From Verrucomicrobiia bacterium (lineage in GTDB: Bacteria; Verrucomicrobiota; Verrucomicrobiia; Opitutales; Cerasicoccaceae): a stretch of DNA of 64,000 bases. Below the pieces are notes generated by a model that was not told where the DNA came from, did no database searches, and saw only the letters and a program-made list of their open reading frames with translations. Location of the stretch: assembly GCA_030425485.1 (NCBI GenBank), contig JAUIAM010000010.1:1-64000 (forward strand), written 5' to 3'. Positions 17,625 to 25,207 of the stretch are shown here, one piece after another (the stretch's first letter is position 1; each line of letters opens with the position of its first letter). The position numbers were made by a program, and so were the translations under genes.

Positions 17625-17750
17625 ATGAAAGTCGTATCTTCTATTAAGTCGCTCAAGAACCGGCACCCGGATTGCCAGGTCGTCCGTCGTCGCGGGCGCA
17701 TCTACGTTATCAACAAAACCAACCCACGCTTTAAGGCGCGTCAGGGCTAA
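17625..17750 (+). CDS. rpmJ: Ribosomal protein bL36, zinc-free (C-minus) type
   Basis: 41 residues, [20 protein letters not shown] followed by a basic tail ending NPRFKARQG. This matches bL36, a small basic protein of the 50S subunit. Only one Cys is present, so the zinc-binding CCCH set of ordinary bL36 is absent. It lies 19 bp before the bL31 type B gene. In other bacteria this C-minus pair is often Zur-controlled and replaces the zinc-binding forms under zinc limitation. The upstream gap 17394-17624 has a TTGACA at 17569-17574 but no clear partner -10. Confidence 0.93.
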   Translation: MKVVSSIKSLKNRHPDCQVVRRRGRIYVINKTNPRFKARQG

Positions 17751-17769
17751 CCTTTCCATTTATACACCC

Positions 17770-18015
17770 GTGAAGAAAGACATCCATCCGTCCTACCAGC
17801 CCGTCTCTTTCGTAGACGTGGAAACGGGCAACAAGTTCGTCACCCGCTCCACTGTCCGTTCCGGCCAGAAGGAAGAGATCGAAGGTCTCGAGCATAACGT
17901 TATCGTCTGCGACGTGACCAGCGCATCTCACCCGGCCTTTACCGGTGAAAAGCGCTTCGTCGACACCGCTGGCCGCGTGGAAAAGTTCCAGAACAAGTTC
18001 CGCCGCCGTCGCTAG
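17770..18015 (+). CDS. rpmE2: Ribosomal protein bL31 type B
   Basis: 81 residues starting with GTG (MKKDIHPSYQPVSFVDVETG). It contains FVTRSTV, VTSASHPAFTG and the basic tail KFQNKFRRRR, all typical of the zinc-independent long form (RpmE2/YkgM). The CXXC pair of the zinc-binding form is missing. It is paired with C-minus bL36 and followed by a strong intrinsic terminator at 18050. Confidence 0.95.
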   Translation: MKKDIHPSYQPVSFVDVETGNKFVTRSTVRSGQKEEIEGLEHNVIVCDVTSASHPAFTGEKRFVDTAGRVEKFQNKFRRRR

Positions 18016-18049
18016 TACAGGCAACAGAGCTCTACAAAACATTTTGCCA

Positions 18050-18078
18050 AACGCCGTCCAATTTGGGCGGCGTTTTTT
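18050..18078 (+). terminator. Intrinsic terminator of rpmJ-rpmE2
   Basis: AACGCCGTCCAA (18050-18061) pairs with TTGGGCGGCGTT (18063-18074), with one G-U pair, and is followed by a T run (18073-18078). It is a strong GC-rich stem 35 bp behind the rpmE2 stop codon. Confidence 0.88.
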
Positions 18079-18410
18079 GTGTCCGCAGATTCATACAGAT
18101 GATTCCGAGTCTATCTGTGTAATCTGTGGTTTTGTTTAAGCGATACTTCATCAACGCTCGCAGAGCGCGCAAAGCGTTCAAGGCAGAGCATATCGGCCTG
18201 CTGGATTACTTTGCGCTCTTTGCGTGAGATACTTGCATACACGAGGCAGTGTTCTGTTTGCCAAGTGCTTTGAATCCGTTTTGGCCGCAAAAAGGCACAA
18301 AACACGCGAACGGGCAGAAGGCATTGCCTTGGGTAAAACGCAAACCTGAAGCTCTCTGTGCCTTTGCGTAAAAAATGTTAGACAGGCACTAAGCTGACAC
18401 CGCTTAGGCT
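18079..18410. repeat. Repeat island in gene-free gap
   Basis: No gene is visible here. The stretch holds two imperfect palindromes: CCGCAGATTCATACAGAT (18083-18100) against ATCTGTGTAATCTGTGG (18113-18129), and CGCAGAGCGCGCAAAG (18159-18174) against CTTTGCGCTCTTTGCG (18209-18224). A related word, CTCTGTGCCTTTGCGTAAAA, starts at about 18354. Words like these recur in intergenic DNA of PVC bacteria, and a related copy is at 4267. The likeliest reading is decayed dispersed hairpin repeats. Confidence 0.55.
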
Positions 18411-18413
18411 ATG

Positions 18414-18680
18414 CTACTGCGCCGCGCGGACGCGCTCTTTTTTGGCCTCGCGCTCTTCTTCCAGACGCAGGCGTTCGTTGGTCAGCTGCTGCTCGATGGC
18501 GGGCCGCTCGTCCATGGTGGCTTTGGTCAACTGTCCCTGGAGGAAGATTTCCTTCTCGGCGATCTTGGCCGCATAGGCCTTATCGATTTCGGCCAGCTCA
18601 GCCTTTTGCGCGTCGCTGAGTTTGATTTCCGGTTCGTCCTGGGCCAGTCGCTCCATGGCGAGTTCGTATGCGCTTTTCAT
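18414..18680 (-). CDS. Small charged helical protein
   Basis: 88 residues, MKSAYELAMERLAQDEPEIK and onward, almost entirely Glu/Lys/Ala/Gln-rich helix with heptad spacing. There is no signal peptide and no Cys. It follows comEC by only 3 bp on the same strand, so it is probably co-transcribed. I know no function; the sequence suggests a soluble coiled-coil protein. Confidence 0.65.
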   Translation of the reverse strand: MKSAYELAMERLAQDEPEIKLSDAQKAELAEIDKAYAAKIAEKEIFLQGQLTKATMDERPAIEQQLTNERLRLEEEREAKKERVRAAQ

Positions 18681-18683
18681 GGG

Positions 18684-20354
18684 TCAAGCTTGGGTGAAGT
18701 TTACGCCCATGACAAGCACTGGGATGAGCACCGCCAGCGGGAGAAAAAAGATCAGCGGCTTGCGTCGCCAGCAGGTGCTCACCACCAGCAGGCACATGAG
18801 CAGGAGCAGGGTGCACACCGGAGCCAGCCACGGGGCGATGAAGCTCGCCTGCCAGAAAAGCACGCTCAGTTGCCCCAGAAAGACAATGGCTTGCCACATG
18901 AGCAGGATCAGCATCCATCCGGCGTAGTTGTAGGCCAGTTGAAGCAGGCTCAGCCCGATCAGGCCGCTTGCGACTGCGACGAGCGAGCTCACGATGGCCA
19001 GCATGGCCAGGGGGACGAGGACGAGGTTGAGCAGGATGGCACCCGGGGCGAAAATCTTGAAGTAGGCAATGGTCAGCGGCGTGCTGAACACGAACGCCGC
19101 CCAGGAGACTGCGGCTGAGCCGATGAGCCAGGTTTGTCCCTTTTGCAGGAGGCGTTGCCGCGGGCTCAGGTTTTCCTCGGGGATCAGGCGGAAAAGGTGG
19201 GTTCGCGATTCGATGTACTCGGTCAGTGGCACGGCGTAGAGCAGGATGGCCGCCACCACCGTGTATGAGAGCTGGAAGCCCGGACTGAAGAGCTGCCGCG
19301 GCTCCCACAGGAGCACGAGGACCGCCGAGCCCAGCAGGGCCGAGAGCGGTGCGGGCTTACGCTTTACCACCTGCGCGCCCCAGAAGCACAGCACCATGAG
19401 GTAGGCGCGGACCGCCGAGGGTGTTGCCCCTATGATTTGCACGTAGAAAAAGAGCAGGGCGAGTCCGAGCAGGGCCGTCAGTCCGGCGGGTAAACGCAGC
19501 AGACGCAAAGCGATGGCCAGCGAGAGCGCGATGATCCCCACATGCAGCCCGCTCACCGCAAAAAGGTGCATCGTACCGCTGGCGATAAAGGCGTCCTTTT
19601 GTGTGCCGCTGAGTTCGCCTTTTTTACCCAGCAGCATGGCCGTAGCGATGTCGGCCAGGCCATCGCTTTGGGGAGTGTTGGCTCCGGTGTGCAGGGCCTC
19701 GCTGATGGCGAGATTTGCCCCGGAGCACCAGCGGCGAAAAGCGGGCGCGGGTTGGGCCAGCGCGAGACAGTCTCCACGGTCAAAGCGCAGTTTGGCCCCG
19801 CTTTGGACGAGGTAGCGCTCGAAGTCGTTCTCCACCTTCGCGGGATCGAGCCAGTCAAGACGCGCGCGGGCTCGGATCAGGCTGCCGGGCAGGATGTCTT
19901 CGCGGGGCAGTTCTGTGTAGAGCGAGTAGGCAAGGTACTGGCCTTCGATTGACTTGAGCACAGCCGGAGCCTCTCGTACAGTGGCAAAACCGCTGATGTG
20001 GGGGCGTGCGGGGTTGGTTTGAAAAGTCCGTTCGATGCGCAGGACGAGCTCGGCCTCTCTTGGTAGGAAGGGCTTGTCCTGGATTTCTGCTGGCTGGCGG
20101 ACGAGGACGTAGGCCCAGGTCAGGAGCGTTCCGGCCACGATGAGCAGAAAGCCCCACGCTGCTGGCGAGTAGCTGCGTTCGCTGCGGGTCAGTACGAGGG
20201 CGGCCAGTGCGAGAACCAGCCCGAGCAGAATCAGGGTAAGGGGATTGACCGCTGCACCGAGTTTTTCCGCCAACACGCCACCCCAGACCATGGCAATGAC
20301 CAGCCAAAGCAGCGGCGCGTGGCCACCAGACTGGGACGGGGTTGCGGGACTCAT
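18684..20354 (-). CDS. ComEC/Rec2-family competence membrane protein
   Basis: 556 residues. The N-terminal DUF4131-like part carries three membrane segments and an OB-like soluble region (about 75-215). The Competence domain follows with FAVSGLHVGII (the hallmark GLHV motif) and GATPSAVRAYLMVLCFWGAQ, then more membrane segments. ComEC forms the inner-membrane channel for transforming DNA. The C-terminal metallo-beta-lactamase-like domain of the full-length family is absent; the protein ends after the last membrane helices. Confidence 0.9.
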   Translation of the reverse strand: MSPATPSQSGGHAPLLWLVIAMVWGGVLAEKLGAAVNPLTLILLGLVLALAALVLTRSERSYSPAAWGFLLIVAGTLLTWAYVLVRQPAEIQDKPFLPREAELVLRIERTFQTNPARPHISGFATVREAPAVLKSIEGQYLAYSLYTELPREDILPGSLIRARARLDWLDPAKVENDFERYLVQSGAKLRFDRGDCLALAQPAPAFRRWCSGANLAISEALHTGANTPQSDGLADIATAMLLGKKGELSGTQKDAFIASGTMHLFAVSGLHVGIIALSLAIALRLLRLPAGLTALLGLALLFFYVQIIGATPSAVRAYLMVLCFWGAQVVKRKPAPLSALLGSAVLVLLWEPRQLFSPGFQLSYTVVAAILLYAVPLTEYIESRTHLFRLIPEENLSPRQRLLQKGQTWLIGSAAVSWAAFVFSTPLTIAYFKIFAPGAILLNLVLVPLAMLAIVSSLVAVASGLIGLSLLQLAYNYAGWMLILLMWQAIVFLGQLSVLFWQASFIAPWLAPVCTLLLLMCLLVVSTCWRRKPLIFFLPLAVLIPVLVMGVNFTQA

Positions 20355-20403
20355 GCCCTACGCTGTACTTGCCAGTAGTAGCTGACGAGCACGAATTCTC
20401 TAC

Positions 20404-21255
20404 CTAGGCGGCTTCAATGAACACGCTGGTGCTGTCGCCCTTCATGGTGCCGACCTGGCGGATGAATCCCCAGTCGTACTGAAAGCGAATCTCCATCTCG
20501 GAGCTTTCCTCTTCGTAGAGTTCGATAAAGGTGTCCAGCGTGCGGTAAATCAGTGTGCTGTCTTTAATTTTGAAAATGCGCGAGCCGCCTTCATCCAGGT
20601 ACTGCATGTGCAGGGTGGTATCGAGCTGGATTTTTGCGCAGCGGTGGCCTTCGTAGTCAACCACATCGACCAGGGTGAGCGTACCCGTGGGCTCGTCGAG
20701 CAGGACGGCCTCCGGCTCCAGCCCGATCGAAATCACATCCGCGGGAATCTCATAGGTTTCACCAATTGCCATCGGCTTGGTCGGGTACATGAGAAAGTCA
20801 CTGTAGGCCGCGCGTTCGATGTCTAACAGGCGATCCCGCTGCTCCTCTGTCGGCTCGCCCTCGGCCAGGGTAAACTTCCACAGGTCGCCCACGAGGTTTC
20901 CCTCGACGACATGATCCACCAGCGTGTTTTCCACCACGATGGGTTCGGGCTGTAGCTGGCTGCTGAGCGAGAGAAAGCCCTTGCTGAGCAAGATCCGCAC
21001 CTTGGTCGGCGAGATGGACTCCCACTGGAGGTTGAGGATGTTGCTCATGTAGGCAAAGCCGAGGTCCTCGCCCGTGTCGCTGTAGACTTTGCCGTCGCGC
21101 ATCTTGGAGACGCCCTCGTACTTGACCAGCACGCCGGGTTCAGCCGTGGGATGCCCGCGCAGCAGATACCGCTCTTCTTCGCCTTGGAGGGCAGCAGTGC
21201 CCAGCAGGCAGGTGAGGGATAGGGTGAAAGCGAGTTTAGGGAATGAGAGCGACAT
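20404..21255 (-). CDS. Secreted hypothetical protein
   Basis: 283 residues from the ATG at 21255 (MSLSFPKLAF). The signal peptide runs to about residue 25 (ALQGEEERY). The mature protein is acidic and looks mainly beta-stranded, with no Cys after the signal region. I do not recognise a family. It precedes comEC on the same strand with a 49-bp gap. It probably acts in the periplasm. Confidence 0.6.
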   Translation of the reverse strand: MSLSFPKLAFTLSLTCLLGTAALQGEEERYLLRGHPTAEPGVLVKYEGVSKMRDGKVYSDTGEDLGFAYMSNILNLQWESISPTKVRILLSKGFLSLSSQLQPEPIVVENTLVDHVVEGNLVGDLWKFTLAEGEPTEEQRDRLLDIERAAYSDFLMYPTKPMAIGETYEIPADVISIGLEPEAVLLDEPTGTLTLVDVVDYEGHRCAKIQLDTTLHMQYLDEGGSRIFKIKDSTLIYRTLDTFIELYEEESSEMEIRFQYDWGFIRQVGTMKGDSTSVFIEAA

Positions 21256-21339
21256 GGCTTTGTACGTTGTGACAGGTTGCCGGTGACTTGGTTTCATGGC
21301 AAGCACGGAGCAACAGTCGAGTATGTGCTAATGCCCACA

Positions 21340-22128
21340 CTAGGGCAGGTGGCGGATGAAGGCGTCGGAGCCAATGTGCAGCGGAGCCCGTAGCGCGCCT
21401 TGCAGGTAACTGTGGGCGTGGCGCACGGCTGCGGGCAGGGCTTCCCCCCGGGCCAGGTGGGCGGCGATGGCGGCCGAGAGTGTGCAGCCGCTGCCGTGGG
21501 TGTTCACGCCGGGGATGCGGGTGGACTCCAGCCGGAGCGGGGGCTGCCCCGGCTCCACCAGCAGGTCGACCAACTGATCGCCGGGCAAGTGGCCGCCTTT
21601 GAGCAGGATGGCGGTTTCAAACTTGTCGCTCAGCTTTTGCGCGGCCTGCTCCATCTTGTCCGCCTCAATGCGATCGCAGCGCAGCAGCACCGCGGCCTCG
21701 TCAAGGTTCGGCGTGATGAGGGTGGCCAGCGGGAGCAGCTCGCGCTTGAGTGTGGCGATGGCGTCGGGCTTGAGCAGCACCGCGCCGCTCGTCGCCACCA
21801 TGACCGGGTCGATGACCAGTGGCGGCTTCCCCAACTGACGCAAAAAGTCCGCCGTGACCTCAATCAAGGGCGCGGAAAAAAGCATGCCGGTTTTGACCGC
21901 CTCGATAGTGTAGTAGGCCGCGAGCTGGTCAAGCTGGGCGCGGAGGAATGTTGGCGAAAGCTCCTCGATGGCGCGGACACCGTCGGGGTTCTGCGCAGTC
22001 AGGGCGGCAAAGGCGGAGAGGCCATACGCGCCGTTGGCCGCAAAGCTCTTCAAGTCGGCCTGAATGCCGGCCCCGCCTCCGCTGTCAGAGGTGGCAATGG
22101 TCAGGGCAACGGGAAGGGAAGACGTCAT
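21340..22128 (-). CDS. thiD: Hydroxymethylpyrimidine/phosphomethylpyrimidine kinase
   Basis: 262 residues from the ATG at 22128. It makes HMP pyrophosphate for thiamine synthesis and salvage. The ribokinase-fold motifs are visible: TIATSDSGGGAGIQADLKSF near the N-terminus, VIDPVMVATSG, LITPNLDEA, and GVNTHGSGCTLSAAIAAHLA as the catalytic and anion-hole segment. No other thiamine gene is near, and no TPP riboswitch is apparent upstream. Confidence 0.95.
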   Translation of the reverse strand: MTSSLPVALTIATSDSGGGAGIQADLKSFAANGAYGLSAFAALTAQNPDGVRAIEELSPTFLRAQLDQLAAYYTIEAVKTGMLFSAPLIEVTADFLRQLGKPPLVIDPVMVATSGAVLLKPDAIATLKRELLPLATLITPNLDEAAVLLRCDRIEADKMEQAAQKLSDKFETAILLKGGHLPGDQLVDLLVEPGQPPLRLESTRIPGVNTHGSGCTLSAAIAAHLARGEALPAAVRHAHSYLQGALRAPLHIGSDAFIRHLP

Positions 22129-22319
22129 GAGGGCTGAATAATGAGTGGTGAGTGATGAGCAGACAACGCGAATCCGCACACCTTATTGCTGATACTTCTA
22201 AACGGGGAGCGATTCTTAGCCCATGTGTTTTTGGTGATTGATTACTGGTCCTTATTGGCTAAAATTTATTTATACTTCTGTTTAACAAACGAAAATTGAT
22301 GCACCCATACGCCTCTATT

Positions 22320-22829
22320 ATGAAAATCAATCCGACTCGCCTTGCTTTTTTCATGCTGTTTTCACTTTTCATTTCTTCAGGATTGTATGCAGAAGACCTG
22401 ACGGAGTTACCAAAGAGACCTTTAGTATCCACAAGTGGAACAAAAAGTGAGCTTATGGGTAATCTGGTGATTGATATTACCGTAAGCGGGACAGAAGAAA
22501 CGGAAGAGAGCATACAGCTTCAAATTTCCAAAGATAATAATGACTTTTTTATTCAAACATTCATCGTTAACGAAGACGTTGTACATCAGCTGAACTTTGG
22601 CGGCAGAATTACTTTGATGGGTGATGGCTGTTATCGCCTGAACTATGCACTTACCCAGATGATTCCGATAACGGTTCGAAATAACTTACAGCATAGAGAG
22701 GTTAAATATTCTGCGAATATTGATGTTGAATTAGGTACTACCATATTACTGCTAAAAACGAGTAATCGCACTTTTACACTCGGGTTGAGTGAGCCACCTG
22801 TTGCGCTCCCCGTGAATTCTACGAAGTAG
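22320..22829 (+). CDS. AT-rich secreted hypothetical protein
   Basis: 169 residues from the ATG at 22320 (MKINPTRLAFF). It has a signal peptide to about residue 25 (SGLYAED), then a beta-rich acidic domain with one Cys. Its base composition (by eye about 40% G+C) is clearly lower than the flanking genes, suggesting recent acquisition or a poorly conserved gene. It has no recognisable domain. It stands alone, with divergent thiD upstream and convergent SDR gene downstream. Confidence 0.6.
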   Translation: MKINPTRLAFFMLFSLFISSGLYAEDLTELPKRPLVSTSGTKSELMGNLVIDITVSGTEETEESIQLQISKDNNDFFIQTFIVNEDVVHQLNFGGRITLMGDGCYRLNYALTQMIPITVRNNLQHREVKYSANIDVELGTTILLLKTSNRTFTLGLSEPPVALPVNSTK

Positions 22830-22883
22830 ATGCATCACAGCCCCATCCCCAAAGCGGTAACGGGAGAGGCACATCGTGGCGCT

Positions 22884-22919
22884 GGGGCTCAGCCCCTCAA
22901 TCAGATTAAACGCTGCGCG
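22884..22919. repeat. Dispersed REP-like hairpin, copy A
   Basis: GGGGCTCAGCCCC (22884-22896) forms a hairpin and is followed by TCAATCAGATTAAACG. The 36-bp unit recurs at 26249-26284 with four differences. In both places it lies directly behind the stop codon of a minus-strand gene. Confidence 0.6.
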
Positions 22920-22920
22920 C

Positions 22921-23781
22921 TCAGCCGCCGGTTTCGAAGCCGGGGTAGAGGGTCATGCCGCCGTCGACGTAGAGCGTGGTGCCGGTGACGTAATCGCTGT
23001 CGTCGCTGGCCAGCCAGACGGCGGCGCGGCCGATGTCCTCGGGCTCGCCGATACGCTTGTAAGGGACGAGTTTCATAAGCGCGTCGTAGGCTTCGCGGGT
23101 GCTCCAGGCCTCGTGGTTGATGGGCGTACGGATGGCACCCGGGGCGATGGCGTTGACGCGGATGCGGTGCGGGGCGACTTCCTGAGCGATGGACTTCATC
23201 ATCATGGAGATGCCGCCCTTGGACGAGGCGTAGTTGACGTGGCCCGCCCACGGGATGACGTCGTGCACGCTGCTCATGCAGATGATCTTGCCCGCCGCGC
23301 AGGAAACGTTGGGCACAACGCCGCGCTTTTTGAAAATGTTAACCGCTTCGCGGCAGCAGAGGAACTGGCCGCGCAGGTTAATCCCCATGAGCTTGTCCCA
23401 CATCTCGACCGTCATTTCGCTGAAGGGGCCGTCGATCTGAACGCCGGCGTTGGGCACGACGATGTCCACCGTGCCGAATTCCTTGACTGTCTTTTCAAAC
23501 ATAGCCTTGACCTCATCTTCCCTGGAGACGTCGGCTTGGGCGGTGATGACCTTTGCGCCGCATTCGCTGGCTTTCTGGGCGACTTCGTCGGCTACCTCGG
23601 GGCGGGTAACGTAGTTGATGCACACGTCGGCTCCGGCCTTGGCCAGGGCGATGGCGACGGCCTCACCGATGCCGGAGTTCGCGCCGGTCACGATCGCTTT
23701 CTGGCCTTTGAGCTGGCGGTTGACCGGGCACGCGGGCAGATGGGGGTGGGGGAGATTATTTTCCTCGTAGAATGCTTTCAT
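22921..23781 (-). CDS. Short-chain dehydrogenase/reductase, glucose-1-dehydrogenase-like
   Basis: 286 residues. A Rossmann-fold NAD(P)-dependent oxidoreductase: TGANSGIG cofactor loop at 32-39, NAG motif in VVPNAGVQ, and the Ser...YASSK catalytic set (KIICMSSVHD, VNYASSKGG). The C-terminal YVTGTTLYVDGGMTLYPGFE is typical of sugar and polyol dehydrogenases of the classical SDR family. The substrate cannot be assigned; glucose-1-dehydrogenase-like is the closest by feel. An N-terminal extension of about 25 residues precedes the fold. It is divergent from the ECF sigma gene. Confidence 0.85.
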   Translation of the reverse strand: MKAFYEENNLPHPHLPACPVNRQLKGQKAIVTGANSGIGEAVAIALAKAGADVCINYVTRPEVADEVAQKASECGAKVITAQADVSREDEVKAMFEKTVKEFGTVDIVVPNAGVQIDGPFSEMTVEMWDKLMGINLRGQFLCCREAVNIFKKRGVVPNVSCAAGKIICMSSVHDVIPWAGHVNYASSKGGISMMMKSIAQEVAPHRIRVNAIAPGAIRTPINHEAWSTREAYDALMKLVPYKRIGEPEDIGRAAVWLASDDSDYVTGTTLYVDGGMTLYPGFETGG

Positions 23782-23832
23782 GGTGCTTGATTAAGTGGAG
23801 GGATGTGTGCAGGTTAAACCTAAATGCAGCGC

Positions 23833-23849
23833 GTCACGGAATTGTCACG
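23833..23849. promoter_or_regulatory. Direct repeat between SDR and sigma-factor genes
   Basis: GTCACG occurs at 23833-23838 and again at 23844-23849, 11 bp apart (one helical turn), in the 95-bp divergent gap. The spacing suits two protein half-sites or a -35-like element. The role is inferred only. Confidence 0.3.
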
Positions 23850-23876
23850 CAGTCAATCATTTCCAGAGCCGATTCC

Positions 23877-24485
23877 ATGCCATCTCAAGACCCACAGTCA
23901 GAAATGGATCCCAGCAAATGGGTGGACGCGTACGGCGATGCGCTGTTTCGCTTCGCGTACTTTCGGGTGAATAACGAAGCGCTGGCTGAGGACCTTGTGC
24001 AGGATACCTTTCTCGCCGCCATGAAGGCCAAGGATCGCTTTTCGGGGCGCTCATCGGTCAAGACCTGGCTGACGGGTATCCTGAAAAACAAGGTTATCGA
24101 CCACTACCGGAAGAAGAACCGCACCCAGTCCATGAGCGAGCTGGCCGCTTTTTTCGAAAAAGAGGAGAGCGAGTTGTTCAGCGAAGACGGTTCCTGGGAT
24201 TACCAGAAAGGCGCCGTGCCGAGTGACTGGTCGCCGGAGCAGTTCGAGAAGCTCGACCGCTCGGAGTTCATGCAGCACTTTCACGCCTGTGCTTCCAAGA
24301 TGCCGGAAAAGATTCGCCAGGTCTTTATCATGCGCGAGATCGACGGGGTTTCCAGCCCCGAGATTTGCGAGCAGCTCGACATCACCCCGCAAAACCTCTG
24401 GACCATCCTGCACCGTGCCCGTATGGCCCTGCGCCAGTGTCTGGAGAAGAATTTCCTCAACCCCGAGCCGGGTAATACCACTTAG
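23877..24485 (+). CDS. ECF-type RNA polymerase sigma factor
   Basis: 202 residues from the ATG at 23877. Region 2 is clear (FRFAYFRVNNEALAEDLVQD, then SVKTWLTGILKNKVIDHYRK), and region 4 has PEKIRQVFIMREIDGVSSPE followed by the helix-turn-helix EICEQLDITPQNLWTILHRA. Regions 3 and 1.1 are absent, as in ECF factors. The linker between 2 and 4 is long (about 60 residues). A candidate anti-sigma gene lies on the opposite strand at 24858-25142. Confidence 0.9.
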   Translation: MPSQDPQSEMDPSKWVDAYGDALFRFAYFRVNNEALAEDLVQDTFLAAMKAKDRFSGRSSVKTWLTGILKNKVIDHYRKKNRTQSMSELAAFFEKEESELFSEDGSWDYQKGAVPSDWSPEQFEKLDRSEFMQHFHACASKMPEKIRQVFIMREIDGVSSPEICEQLDITPQNLWTILHRARMALRQCLEKNFLNPEPGNTT

Positions 24486-24492
24486 GCTGTGC

Positions 24493-24846
24493 TCAGAACA
24501 GGGTGAGGCCAAATTGCTTGGCCAGTAGGGCACTGAGCCAGAAGCAGACAAAGGTCAGCAGAGCACAGGCCAGGAGCGAAAGCCAGAAGTTGAAGCCGTG
24601 CGTGAGCAGGACGGGAAGAAGCAAAAACATGGGCAGGCTCGGCAGGACAAACCAGAAGGTGTAGCGCGCATATTCGGCAATCTTCGGGGTGTCTTTGGTC
24701 TCGATGTAGAGCCAGACCATAATCATCAGGCTGACCAGGGGCAGGGCACCGATGAGGGCACCGATACGGTCCGTGCGTTTGGCAATTTCTGACACGGCTA
24801 CGATCACCGCTGCGGTGACCGCGTATTTGACAATCAGCATCAGCAT
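24493..24846 (-). CDS. DUF3147-type small membrane protein
   Basis: 117 residues with four predicted membrane helices. It matches the DUF3147 pattern: VKYAVTAAVIVAVSEIAKRT, then LIGALPLVSLMIMVWLYIET. It probably sits in the inner membrane; the function is not known. It is 11 bp downstream of the candidate anti-sigma gene on the same strand and converges on the ECF gene (7-bp gap). Confidence 0.82.
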   Translation of the reverse strand: MLMLIVKYAVTAAVIVAVSEIAKRTDRIGALIGALPLVSLMIMVWLYIETKDTPKIAEYARYTFWFVLPSLPMFLLLPVLLTHGFNFWLSLLACALLTFVCFWLSALLAKQFGLTLF

Positions 24847-24857
24847 GGGCGCCTTTG

Positions 24858-25142
24858 CTAGTTGCCGCCTTCGACGGCGGCCTTGATGCGGCGCTTGGCT
24901 TCGTCGCAGAGGCGTTTATCGGGCACGGCCTTCTCGCAGCAGTTTTCCTGATCGTGCACAGTGTTGCAGACGGCCTGGACCTGCTTCTGGTAGCGGGCGG
25001 TAAAGGGGCAGAGCATACACAGCAGCTTGAGCTTAAACTTTTCCCCACAAGTCAGCTTGCGCTCACGCGACTCGGACACAAGGCGCGTGGCGTCCTTGCA
25101 ACTGAGGCAGTGGTTGAGGAAAAGTTTGTAGAGCGCTTTCAT
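24858..25142 (-). CDS. Cys-rich zf-HC2-like candidate anti-sigma factor
   Basis: 94 residues with nine Cys. NHCLSCKDATRLVSESRERK followed by CGEKFKLKLLCMLCPF has the HxxxC...CxxC order and the CKDATRLxSE opening of small zinc-finger anti-sigma factors encoded beside ECF sigma factors. There is no membrane helix, so it would be a soluble regulator. The C-terminal half carries further Cys (CNTVHDQENCCEK). The nearby ECF gene on the other strand is the obvious partner, but pairing is inferred. Confidence 0.6.
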   Translation of the reverse strand: MKALYKLFLNHCLSCKDATRLVSESRERKLTCGEKFKLKLLCMLCPFTARYQKQVQAVCNTVHDQENCCEKAVPDKRLCDEAKRRIKAAVEGGN

Positions 25143-25207
25143 TCTTAGGGTTGACGTTTTTTAAGTCGTCAGTCGGCGGGCAATCCTTACATGGTGTAAC
25201 GGAATTT

